Origin: an uncultured Verrucomicrobiota bacterium
Lineage (GTDB): Bacteria > Verrucomicrobiota > Verrucomicrobiia > Opitutales > Seribacteraceae
Length of the DNA: 64,000 bases
Direction of reading: 5' to 3'
NCBI GenBank assembly: GCA_902580225.1
Contig: CACHJU010000005.1
Location: 1-64,000 of the forward strand
Shown here: positions 17,852 to 26,084 of the stretch, piece after piece
Layout of the letters: every line of letters starts with the position of its first letter
Position numbering within the stretch: the stretch's first letter is position 1
Translations under genes and position numbers: made by a program
The notes under the pieces: generated by a model
Told to the model about the DNA's origin: nothing
What the model saw: the letters and a program-made list of their open reading frames with translations, nothing else
The model's database searches: none

Positions 17852-20296
17852 GTGAAAAAAAGAACCAAATTATTTATCCTAATTTTGATATCCCCTTTTT
17901 TTTCACATGGTGCAGATTTTTATGGTCCGCGTCCATTTTCAACCATTCTAGAGTCTAATTTTTCCAAAACTTGGTCCCCATCGGTTGTAACTTCGGTTTC
18001 GAACAGTGCCCATGTGATTTTGATGGATTCTTCACGTCAATATTGTTTGTCCGTGACCGAAGGAAATATGACCGGATTGCAGACCGTATTGGTGTCTTCT
18101 CTAAGTGATGAAAATTCAACCTATGGTCGGGTTCTACGAAGTATGTTTCAAATCCAAGATTTAAATATAGAAAGACAATCCAGTTCTTCCCTCTCCTCCA
18201 CCTATACGATCAGACCCGAGTTGAAAATATATTTTGCTATAGATGCAAACTCGTCCAGCGGAGTTTCCACTTCCAATAATCTTCTTATTCGTCAAGTGAA
18301 AGCGGTTGATTATTCAACTATTTCAAATCCCAGCTATCTTATTTTTAGTTTTGATGGTTCTCCTTACGAGGCAACTATTAAAGCACTCGCAAGGTATACT
18401 TACAATTCGAGTTCAGGAGATTTTGAGCAGGATATAAATTGGTCTGCTGATCATTGGTTGAAAATAAGTCAAATAGGAATCGAATTGGTGACTGCAGAGT
18501 CTGATGCAACCTCTTTTATGTTGGCTGATTCAGCCGGTTTACTTAATGTTTCAAATGTGGCCGGTCAGGACTTCAATCCAGCCAGTATAAGTTGGCAAAC
18601 CAATTCTTTTGCAACTTGGCCGGTCAATCCCAGTACTTCGGAAATTGATGTCACTTCGTTGGAAAACAGCCAATTAGTTGGACCGAATGGGATGGTATAT
18701 AAAGATATTGACGAACAATACCGTAATCAATTTGGAACCAGTGAAACTGCCCGGTCGGTTGCATCCCAATACCTCAGTCAAATTGAGGCTGCCCTGTTGA
18801 ATGCTGGAGAATCTCTGAGATATGATACTTCCCTTTACATGACGGTTCGGGATAATATGCTTTCCCATAAATTTCAGGCAGTAGACGAAGTTAATGCAGT
18901 ACTAGGAGAGCAAAATATTCCTTTTGTTTTTTTCACTAACGCCCAAGACAGCTCTGGGGTGTATCATCCCTTTATGGTGGTTGGTTCCAATAACGGCACT
19001 GGCGGGCCCAATTTTTTAATCGATGTAGCCAGACCACCTGGTGATGGTTCTTCGGGAAATTACTCTAGTCAGACCATTACCCGAAATGCGGTCCTATCCA
19101 GCAGTCTTTTCCGAATTCCTCTTAAGGATTATGGATTAGTGAGTTCCTTAACCGACAATGATTTATCCACTGTGAACTCTTTGGCATCAGATGCAGGAAT
19201 TGCGGCCACTGATTACAATGTCTATAATTACGCATCCACATCTGTAAATGGAATGGCAATCGATGGGGTGAAGATTTATCCGGCATTCAATAACACCTTA
19301 AACTATGCTCAATTGAACGCGGAAATTTCCACAACCGGAGTTCATGTAGGGAGGGGAATGGGATTACATTATCATGCAGACGGACACTCTTTCAACGGTA
19401 ATGGAATCAATCTTTACAACATGGAAGATTATGTTGGTCATTCCCATCCACCTGTCATTGGTTTTTCAATGGATGGATTGGCACTTTACGGGAAATATGA
19501 AAATTCCTATTCCAGTATGGATGGATACAGTGTGGCACTCGATGACTATGGTTCCCATAGTCATGAGGATTATGGTCAGCATTATCATGCCCATGAAAAA
19601 AATGTCACTGGCACTTGGCAAAATTCTTCCTATTCTTTTGCAGGGCATTTTATGCTCGTCGGTGCTTACAAAGGTAAAATAAATAGCATTCCCGGTTTTC
19701 AGGATATAAATACGGATCAATTGAAAGATTCTACTTTGGGTAAATATGTTGGGTTAAACGGAACTTATGTAACTACTTCTTTTGTGAAAGTAACCGCCTC
19801 TGTTTTAACGGATGGAGTAGCAACCGGGGGGATAATAAGCGGAGCGGGTGGGGGATTGTCCGGTTTTCAGGCAACTCTGGAAGCAAATGCGAGTGTTGGT
19901 TTTGTTTTCTCTGGATGGAGTGGTGATGTAAATAGTACTGAAAACCCGCTTAATGTAACCGTTTCTTCGGATATGACAGTTGTTGCAAATTTTTCTTCGG
20001 ATTGGACTAATATATCAAATGTGGCAACCGGTTGGAAAAAAACGAATTGGTTTGGAAACTACTATGATAATGAAGATAACTGGCTCTATCATTCCCAGAT
20101 TGGATGGGTTTATAAAAGCTTCAATAATTTTGTCACTTGGTTTCATATTCCAAAATTAAATGCATGGGCATATACTAATCAAAATGTTTTTCCATATATG
20201 TATGATAATACAGAACAAAAATGGATTTACCTATCAAATTCGGGTACCAGTACGATCTACTATAAATATGAAAATGAAAATTGGAGCTCGTTCTAA
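17852..20296 (+). CDS. secreted YHYH-domain protein with C-terminal bacterial repeat module
   Basis: 814 residues. GTG 17852 gives a signal peptide (~1-20). Residues ~20-450 match nothing I know, but contain 'FLIDVARPPGDGSSGNY'-type text and look like an exported enzyme-like or binding domain. Residues ~485-610 form a YHYH domain: 'GLHYHADGHSF', 'VGHSHPPVIGFSMDGLALYG' and 'HYHAHEK', rich in metal-binding His. Residues ~640-715 resemble the divergent InlB B-repeat ('VFSGWSGDVNS', 'MTVVANFS'). The last ~90 residues are Trp/Tyr-rich. It lies 24 bp after the Ig-domain gene and is probably co-transcribed. Confidence 0.75.
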   Translation: MKKRTKLFILILISPFFSHGADFYGPRPFSTILESNFSKTWSPSVVTSVSNSAHVILMDSSRQYCLSVTEGNMTGLQTVLVSSLSDENSTYGRVLRSMFQIQDLNIERQSSSSLSSTYTIRPELKIYFAIDANSSSGVSTSNNLLIRQVKAVDYSTISNPSYLIFSFDGSPYEATIKALARYTYNSSSGDFEQDINWSADHWLKISQIGIELVTAESDATSFMLADSAGLLNVSNVAGQDFNPASISWQTNSFATWPVNPSTSEIDVTSLENSQLVGPNGMVYKDIDEQYRNQFGTSETARSVASQYLSQIEAALLNAGESLRYDTSLYMTVRDNMLSHKFQAVDEVNAVLGEQNIPFVFFTNAQDSSGVYHPFMVVGSNNGTGGPNFLIDVARPPGDGSSGNYSSQTITRNAVLSSSLFRIPLKDYGLVSSLTDNDLSTVNSLASDAGIAATDYNVYNYASTSVNGMAIDGVKIYPAFNNTLNYAQLNAEISTTGVHVGRGMGLHYHADGHSFNGNGINLYNMEDYVGHSHPPVIGFSMDGLALYGKYENSYSSMDGYSVALDDYGSHSHEDYGQHYHAHEKNVTGTWQNSSYSFAGHFMLVGAYKGKINSIPGFQDINTDQLKDSTLGKYVGLNGTYVTTSFVKVTASVLTDGVATGGIISGAGGGLSGFQATLEANASVGFVFSGWSGDVNSTENPLNVTVSSDMTVVANFSSDWTNISNVATGWKKTNWFGNYYDNEDNWLYHSQIGWVYKSFNNFVTWFHIPKLNAWAYTNQNVFPYMYDNTEQKWIYLSNSGTSTIYYKYENENWSSF

Positions 20297-20618
20297 AATT
20301 TAGTTCCCATATAATACGGATTTACAAACAAATACTAAAATTATTACAGATATTTTGAATCGCCCAGCTGTTAATCGAAAGACTGATCGATCTCATGGGG
20401 AGGCCGAAGTGGTTGAGGTTGATTGAGGGATATTGGCGAATTGTCAGTAGGGGCAATGGGAGAAGGTTGAAATGTTGTAGTTAGACTCTCTCAGCGGGCA
20501 GATGCTCGTCATTACTCAGTATGCAGAAATTGAAACTTAAAAGCTAGGTATGGATTTATTGACTAAGGATTCGAAACAAAGGTCTTGCCTAGGAACGCGA
20601 AGCATAAGAAAAGAATGA
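20297..20618. other. intergenic region, no gene seen
   Basis: 322 bp between the YHYH gene and a small unknown gene. It is slightly more G-rich than its neighbours. I see no open frame, terminator with a T-run, or recognisable RNA. Confidence 0.35.
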
Positions 20619-20912
20619 ATGGCAAAGACGAAAGAAGAAGTTTCTGAGGAATTTAAGTCAGATGTATACGAGCATTACCAAAATAGCGTCTCATTGTATA
20701 TGCTTTTGAGAATAGAAGCAGAAAAAGTTAAGCGAGAGATTAAGATAAATGCAGAGGAACATGATCCAAAGAGGATGCGTAGAGATTTGCATGATGCAAA
20801 CATGGTGCAAATGTTCAGCAGTAGACTCATCACCAATCTTGCTGACATAACAAGAAAATCCTTTGAGACCAAGAAAGAGCTAGGTACTACAGTAAAAACT
20901 CTAAAGCCTTAA
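20619..20912 (+). CDS. small helical protein, unknown
   Basis: 97 residues starting at ATG 20619. The sequence is charged and almost entirely helical, with Lys/Glu heptad-like spacing (~20-90), no signal peptide and no Cys. It could be a small coiled-coil or DNA-associated protein. I do not recognise a family. It is isolated by gaps of over 300 bp on both sides, and a 9-bp hairpin follows its stop. Confidence 0.5.
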   Translation: MAKTKEEVSEEFKSDVYEHYQNSVSLYMLLRIEAEKVKREIKINAEEHDPKRMRRDLHDANMVQMFSSRLITNLADITRKSFETKKELGTTVKTLKP

Positions 20913-20916
20913 AGCA

Positions 20917-20943
20917 AAGAATCCTGCTTAACAAAGGATTCTT
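20917..20943 (+). terminator. hairpin after small helical-protein gene
   Basis: Perfect 9-bp inverted repeat AAGAATCCT / AGGATTCTT (20917-20925 with 20935-20943, 9-base loop), 4 bp after the stop. There is no long T-run, so it may terminate weakly or protect the mRNA end. Confidence 0.4.
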
Positions 20944-21246
20944 AATAACTTGGTAATCATTAATGCTTGATATGCTTAGTGCTATGATAGAGGCTCGCAA
21001 AGGTATTACTTTAAGTATTTTACTCCGACTCGTAAGTGAGTGATTTGATAATCCGATCAACGATTAGCCCCCTCTGACAATAGGACAATACGCCAATAGG
21101 AATCGGTTGTAAGCCCTCGTTAAAGAAGTGGATTCGTGCGCGCGTTCGCGAGAGGTGGATAGATTCTATATGGCAAAAAGAGTAATCAAATCGTTAGCTT
21201 ATCCTCGTGGCTTGACTGTGGGGTTGGGGAGTGGTTTGGTAGGGTT
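20944..21246. other. intergenic region upstream of SHD1-FecR-SUMF1 gene
   Basis: 303 bp with no supportable gene. A 26-codon frame at 21170-21250 overlaps the next gene's GTG start but has no ribosome binding site, so I leave it out. It presumably carries the promoter of the next gene. Confidence 0.3.
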
Positions 21247-22869
21247 GTGAAGTTCCTCTTTACTATTTTTGCATTATTTCTTTTCTGTAAGCTTTGTGAC
21301 GCAGAAGAGGATTTTCGTGTTTGGACAAGTTCGGATGGGCGAACACTTAAAGCAAGGTTTGTTGAGAAGGTAGGGGAAAGTGTAAAAATCAAGAATACTC
21401 AGGGTCGTGAATTTGTTCTACCCTTAACCAAATTATCTAAAGCTGATCAGAAATATACATTAGAAGTATCGTCAAAAAATTTATTTAGTTCACCGAAACC
21501 GTTTGATGACTTGGGTAATGGTGGCATTATAATATCATCAGTTAAAGGGAAGGTTAGTGTGACACTTCCTCCCCGTAATTCTGACTCACAGGGATTGAAA
21601 GTAGTTGGTCGTGATGCTATTGTTGGTGAGTCAATACCAATTGTTTCAACTATTAAAACAGGAGCAGATTCCGAAGCAAATCTTTTACTCACAAACGGAA
21701 CACTTGCTAAGCTGGGGGCAAATTCAAAGATTGTTTTGAGTGTATTTTGGCAGAAGAACTTTGAACCATCAGCAAAAAAAGTGACCCAGTTAGAAGAGGA
21801 AGTCAGTTCAAGTCGTGTTGCACTTGAATTAGAAATTGGCGACCTAGTGGTGGATGTAAAAAAACTGAATAAGGATTCTTCTTTTATGGTAAAATCTCCT
21901 CTCGGAACTGCTGGTGTAAGAGGTACACAATTTGGAATGTCCGTCGATTCTAAGTCTACCGAGTTAGCAGTTCTTGAGGGGAAAGTGGGCTTCAAGGATG
22001 CAAATCTAGAAACCAAGAATGTGGAAACTGCTCAAAAGGTTATTGGTGCAGAAGGAGGAGCAAGTGATGTCGATGACTTACCAGATACTGAAAAGATTGA
22101 ATTAGCCAATGCAGTTGCTGATTCCAAGAAGGTTGCTTCCAAATATGATATATCAAGACTTGCGAATACTGTGGAAGGATATGCTACAAAGCCAAATTAC
22201 ATTGTTAAGTCCGCTTTAGATATGGAACTGATTTGGTGTCCGCCCGGTAGCTTCATTATGGGTGACGAAGGGGATGCCCATCCAGTAATTTTAACCAAAG
22301 GGTTTTATCTAGGTAAACATGAAGTTACGCAGGAGCAGTATGAAAGAGTAATGGGTAATAATCCCAGTAACTTTAAAGGAAAAAACTTACCAGTTGAGCG
22401 AGTTTCATGGTATGAAGCGGTGGCATTTTGTAAGGCTTTAAATAGAAAGGAACGGCGAGTCTTTCGCGGTTGGGAGTTTACTCTGCCCACCGAGGCTCAA
22501 TGGGAGTATGCCTGCCGGGCAGGTACGACAACGAAGTATTCTTGGGGGGATGACTTAGATCCGAAGTTGGCAAACTACAATGATAGTGGACTAAAGAAAA
22601 CAGGAGCGGTTGGATCGTATCGTCCCAATCCATGGGGCTTTTTTGACATGCACGGAAATGTTTCGGAGTGGTGTGCAGACTGGTATGGGAAATACCCGAC
22701 TGGTTCTGTGACCGATCCAATTGGTGTTGATTTGGACTCGCATCGGATCGTACGGGGTGGTTCTTGGTACACCGGCGGGACAAACCTGCGATCGGATAAG
22801 CGCATTAACAGCATGCCGAGCAACCGCAGCCACTTTGGCTTCCGTGTTAGTTTCCAATCGATCAACTAA
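21247..22869 (+). CDS. exported SHD1-FecR-SUMF1 (FGE-like) protein
   Basis: 540 residues from GTG 21247. Residues 1-19 are a signal peptide. Residues ~21-72 are an SHD1 domain ('RVWTSSDGRTLKARFV', 'LPLTKLSKADQKY'), common in Verrucomicrobiota and Planctomycetes. Residues ~95-260 are a FecR-like domain ('SPLGTAGVRGTQFGMSV', 'AVLEGKVGF'). Residues ~325-538 are a formylglycine-generating-enzyme (SUMF1) fold ('LPTEAQWEYACRAGTTT', 'WGFFDMHGNVSEWCADW', 'RIVRGGSW'). The two C-terminal cysteines that FGE uses for catalysis are absent after RGGSW, so it is probably a binding or structural member rather than a sulfatase activator. Confidence 0.85.
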   Translation: MKFLFTIFALFLFCKLCDAEEDFRVWTSSDGRTLKARFVEKVGESVKIKNTQGREFVLPLTKLSKADQKYTLEVSSKNLFSSPKPFDDLGNGGIIISSVKGKVSVTLPPRNSDSQGLKVVGRDAIVGESIPIVSTIKTGADSEANLLLTNGTLAKLGANSKIVLSVFWQKNFEPSAKKVTQLEEEVSSSRVALELEIGDLVVDVKKLNKDSSFMVKSPLGTAGVRGTQFGMSVDSKSTELAVLEGKVGFKDANLETKNVETAQKVIGAEGGASDVDDLPDTEKIELANAVADSKKVASKYDISRLANTVEGYATKPNYIVKSALDMELIWCPPGSFIMGDEGDAHPVILTKGFYLGKHEVTQEQYERVMGNNPSNFKGKNLPVERVSWYEAVAFCKALNRKERRVFRGWEFTLPTEAQWEYACRAGTTTKYSWGDDLDPKLANYNDSGLKKTGAVGSYRPNPWGFFDMHGNVSEWCADWYGKYPTGSVTDPIGVDLDSHRIVRGGSWYTGGTNLRSDKRINSMPSNRSHFGFRVSFQSIN

Positions 22870-22970
22870 GTTCACTTTTGGCTCTAGGAATGATAGTTGG
22901 ATTAAGGAAGAATTGCCTAAAAGCTTTACCTCAAGAAGACTTTACTACTGAGAAACTCAATGTTTAATCC

Positions 22971-23081
22971 ATGAACCTCCGTACCCGCCTATCCCGCTCG
23001 AATGGCTATCGCGAGTTGGGCATGATTGATGAGTGCAATCCTTTAGTACCTCCACCCCAATGCATTGACAATACAGTATAA
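22971..23081 (+). pseudogene. truncated N-terminus of a small TPR-type gene, copy 1
   Basis: A 36-codon frame whose first 21 codons (22971-23033) encode 'NLRTRLSRSNGYRELGMIDE'. This matches the N-terminus of the fragment at 25645-25779 at 55 of 63 bases, with most differences at third codon positions. That pattern suggests both descend from working genes. The 'YRELGMIDE' phrase looks like the start of a TPR helix pair, but the frame breaks off after 'DE' and becomes non-homologous. It lies just upstream of the Kelch-protein gene. Confidence 0.55.
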
Positions 23082-23091
23082 TCGTACAATC

Positions 23092-25638
23092 ATGCAGAGC
23101 ATGAAGTATATCGGTCAGGTATTGGTTATGTTTTTGGTAGCGGTTTTATCTGCTCATGCAGTACCATCTGTCCTCAACTATGCGGGTCAGGTCGCAGTGA
23201 ATGGACAACCCTTTGAGGGTGATGGACTCTTCAAATTCGCTCTCGTAAATACAGATGGAAAGATTACCTACTGGAGTAATGACGGAACAAGTGTCAATGG
23301 TTCTGAGCCTCAGGCATCGGTAAAAGTTTCGGTCAGTGGTGGTTTGTATTCTTTACTCTTGGGCAATACCGCGATACCGGGCATGGGTGCAATTGATCCG
23401 CAGGTCTTCGTTCAGCATTCAGATGCCAAGCTCCGGGTATGGTTTAGTGATGGGGTAAATGGCTTTCAGCAATTGAGTCCCGACCGACCCTTTGCATCTG
23501 TTCCTTATGCGTTTTCCGCGGGGACTGCACAGTCCGCTACCATTGCTGTTGGCTCGATTAATAAGTCGAAGCTTGGGAGTGATGTAATTGCTGACCTGAA
23601 TGCCCCTATTGGACTGAACCGCTTATCCTCAGAGGTCACCGCCAAGTTGGATCAGAATGGATCAGGTGGAGGTGGAGTCGTTGCGGGAAGTTTGATTTCC
23701 GTTCCAAGTGGGCAGTCCGCTCCTGATGGGTATTCGCTTTATCAGCTAGGAACACCAAAGGAATTAGTTTGGGAGGAGAAAGCTCCGATGAGCCAGCCAA
23801 GACAGGTTTTCGATGGAGCTGAATCTTTGAATGGGAAAATTTATCTTATTGGAGGAAATGATACTAATTCAGGCAAAATTGTTGAGCGTTATGATCCTAT
23901 TACAGATTCTTGGGAAACTCTCAATCCTCTGGCAGTACCAAGAATGGGAGTAGCCTCTACAGTTTTAAATGGAAAATTATATGCTATTGGAGGACAGGGT
24001 TTGTCTAGTGTAGAAGTGTACGATCCAGAAACGGGAAGTTGGACGGCTGGCGTTGACTTACCCAGCGAAGTTAATCACGGATGTGCGATAACTGTTGATG
24101 GTAAAATATACCTTATAGGAGGCAGAGGTTCTTTAGACGAAGACATGAATCAGGTTCTTTGCTTCGATCCTCTCAAAAATGAATGGAAAATTAAGACAAG
24201 CATGACTAATGCAACCCATGGAAACAGCCTAGTTCTTTTTGATAATCGAATTTGGGTCATAAGAGATATTGTAGAAAGCTATTCCACGATTAATAATTCT
24301 TGGCTATTTGAGAAAAGACTGAATTCACAGAGACACTGGGGTCTTTCTTGGATAGGAATCAATTCAGTGTATGCAGCAGGAGGACACGATGGCAGTAATT
24401 ACTTGAAAACAATAGAGAGATATGATCCAGCTTCAAAGTTATGGAAGCTTGCGGGTAATCTTCCAGAAATAAAATACATAGCATCCGCTGTTGTGATAAA
24501 CGAAAAAGTCTTTGTATTAGGGGGAGATAATGGTTCTTCTTTATCCAACAAAGTTTACGCCGCCGACCTGAATGCCTCCATGGCGGGTGTCTACGACTTG
24601 TACCGCAAGGATGGCAATGCCTCTGCGGGTACGCCCCTCGTTCAGGCAGAAGTGGCAGATGGATCGGTGACGGGGAGTAAGATGGCAGATGGAGCGGTGA
24701 CGGCAAGTAAGATTGCAAACAAGACAATTGGAAAGGATCAGATTAGCGATGAGATACTCAAATACCTTAAGCCTGAGATTACCGCTCAGCCACAAGCATC
24801 TACAATTTATGTGGGGGGTGATGGTTCTGTATCATTTTCAGCCGAAGGTAAATACCTTACTTACCAATGGAAAAAGGATGGGGTGAACTTAGTAGGCGAG
24901 ACCAATGCCACCATTAATATTACAGATGCCAATGCTACAAATCATGACGGTAATTATTCCGTGATAGTGAGTAATGATTTTGGGAGTGTGGAGTCGGTGA
25001 TGGTTGAAGTGTTAGTTAGTAATTACACACTTATGAATGGTTTAGTCGGTTGGTGGAAATTCGACGAGACTAATGGGACAGTTGCATATGATTCGAGTGG
25101 AAATGGTAATGTTGGAAACTTAACGGGCGGTCCGACTTGGACGATTGGGAAAATTGGTGGAGCATTGAGTTTTGATGGGGTGGATGATTTTGTTCAAACT
25201 TCGGTAGCTAGCAATTCGTTACCAATTTCAATTTCAACTTGGATTTATGCTCATGATATTTCAGGAAGTCATTCAATTGTGGATAGCGATGTACCAGGTC
25301 AAGGTGGCCATTCATTAATTATTGGATACAGTCCCCAAAACGGTAATTATCAGATTGAATTCCATGATGGAAGCGTTGACACATCACATCCAGCTTCACT
25401 TAACCAATGGACACATGCTGTTGTTCAATTTGATAGTAAAATAAGTTTTTTTGCTGATGGTATTAAAAAATTCGAACAAACTTATCAAAAAGGAAATTTG
25501 AACGGAACAAATTTTCGAATTGGAAGACATAACAGCTCTAAGCCCCATATTTATGCAGGACTCATCGACGACGTCCGCATCTACGACCGTGCCTTATCCG
25601 CTGCTGAAATTCAGGCTCTGTACAACATGGGGCATTAG
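23092..25638 (+). CDS. secreted Kelch-Ig-LamG modular protein
   Basis: I start at ATG 23092 (or 23101). The frame extends to TTG 23065, but only the ATGs give a proper signal peptide ('MKYIGQVLVMFLVAVLSAHA'). An N-terminal beta domain (~20-150) parallels that of the 16403-17827 protein. A six-bladed Kelch beta-propeller follows (~235-500, repeated 'GKIYLIGG', 'VERYDP', 'SW'). Next is a short 'DGSVTGSKMADGAVTASKI' repeat stalk (~535-570), then an Ig-like domain (~580-650, 'TYQWKKDGVNL'). A LamG/concanavalin domain comes last (~655-848, 'GLVGWWKFDE', 'LIDDVRIYDRALS'). It is likely a surface glycan- or protein-binding protein. Base composition shifts between modules. Confidence 0.82.
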   Translation: MQSMKYIGQVLVMFLVAVLSAHAVPSVLNYAGQVAVNGQPFEGDGLFKFALVNTDGKITYWSNDGTSVNGSEPQASVKVSVSGGLYSLLLGNTAIPGMGAIDPQVFVQHSDAKLRVWFSDGVNGFQQLSPDRPFASVPYAFSAGTAQSATIAVGSINKSKLGSDVIADLNAPIGLNRLSSEVTAKLDQNGSGGGGVVAGSLISVPSGQSAPDGYSLYQLGTPKELVWEEKAPMSQPRQVFDGAESLNGKIYLIGGNDTNSGKIVERYDPITDSWETLNPLAVPRMGVASTVLNGKLYAIGGQGLSSVEVYDPETGSWTAGVDLPSEVNHGCAITVDGKIYLIGGRGSLDEDMNQVLCFDPLKNEWKIKTSMTNATHGNSLVLFDNRIWVIRDIVESYSTINNSWLFEKRLNSQRHWGLSWIGINSVYAAGGHDGSNYLKTIERYDPASKLWKLAGNLPEIKYIASAVVINEKVFVLGGDNGSSLSNKVYAADLNASMAGVYDLYRKDGNASAGTPLVQAEVADGSVTGSKMADGAVTASKIANKTIGKDQISDEILKYLKPEITAQPQASTIYVGGDGSVSFSAEGKYLTYQWKKDGVNLVGETNATINITDANATNHDGNYSVIVSNDFGSVESVMVEVLVSNYTLMNGLVGWWKFDETNGTVAYDSSGNGNVGNLTGGPTWTIGKIGGALSFDGVDDFVQTSVASNSLPISISTWIYAHDISGSHSIVDSDVPGQGGHSLIIGYSPQNGNYQIEFHDGSVDTSHPASLNQWTHAVVQFDSKISFFADGIKKFEQTYQKGNLNGTNFRIGRHNSSKPHIYAGLIDDVRIYDRALSAAEIQALYNMGH

Positions 25639-25644
25639 TCCCTC

Positions 25645-25779
25645 ATGAACCTCTGCACCCGCCTGTCCCGCTCGAATGGATACCGCGAGCTGGGCATGTT
25701 CGATGAGTCGATCAATATATTGGAAGATATACCCTTTGAAGAGGATCGTTGGCATTCACATTTGTCAGAATTTTTTTGA
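25645..25779 (+). pseudogene. truncated N-terminus of a small TPR-type gene, copy 2
   Basis: A 44-codon frame: 'NLCTRLSRSNGYRELGMFDE' continues into 'SINILEDIPFEEDRW' and then stops. The pattern (LG-M-x-E-x-x-x-L-x-x-I/L-P) is that of a TPR-like helix pair in a longer protein, so this is a 3'-truncated gene rather than a complete one. It sits 6 bp after the Kelch gene stop. Copy 1 is on the other side of that gene. I see no continuation in another frame. Confidence 0.55.
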
Positions 25780-25954
25780 GAGGGGTAATCGGTCTTGGGT
25801 AAACATTCGATCCGATATTCGTACCCCCGCCCCCCAATGTACATGTATAAACACAACAGGATATGTATAGACACATATAAACTTATTGTAGCTTTTATTG
25901 TAGCTTTTGCCTTTTCTTGGGTTTGAATCAGCTACATCCTAGTAAATTAAAGGA
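25780..25954. other. intergenic region between TPR fragment and tRNA-Gly
   Basis: No gene is seen. A C-rich element at 25821-25840 resembles the one at 23046-23064 that lies just after TPR fragment copy 1, so both fragments share a downstream landmark. Confidence 0.35.
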
Positions 25955-26028
25955 TGGTGCGGGCACTCGGGATCGAACCGAGGACACCAGCTTGGAAGGC
26001 TGGGGTTTTACCACTAAACTATGCCCGC
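25955..26028 (-). tRNA. tRNA-Gly (anticodon TCC)
   Basis: A cloverleaf on the minus strand. The acceptor GCGGGCA pairs with TGCCCGC, the anticodon stem CCAGC/GCTGG carries loop CTTCCAA (anticodon TCC, Gly), and the T-loop is GGTTCGATCC. Discriminator A and CCA are encoded (25955-25957 is the CCA). It marks the right border of the accessory stretch. Confidence 0.95.
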
Positions 26029-26084
26029 GTCCAAAGTGATATAAAAACCTTTTGACCGAAAGTGGTCAAGTTGCAATTCTTTCC

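Noticed and set aside
21170-21250. 26-codon frame overlapping the GTG start at 21247, possible leader peptide
   Set aside because: No ribosome binding site and Gly/Leu-rich low-complexity sequence; not enough to support a gene.
21447-22016. 189-codon minus-strand open frame
   Set aside because: It lies wholly inside the SHD1-FecR-SUMF1 gene, has low-complexity Ser/Pro composition and no recognisable domain; it is a shadow of the real gene.
22478-22875. Three overlapping minus-strand frames of 94-101 codons
   Set aside because: They are opposite-strand shadows of the GC-richer SUMF1 coding region and have His/Pro/Arg-rich unnatural composition.
23065-23082. TTGACA followed by TATAAT just upstream of the Kelch gene
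   Set aside because: Both hexamers are perfect but only 6 bp apart instead of ~17, so they cannot work together as one sigma-70 promoter.
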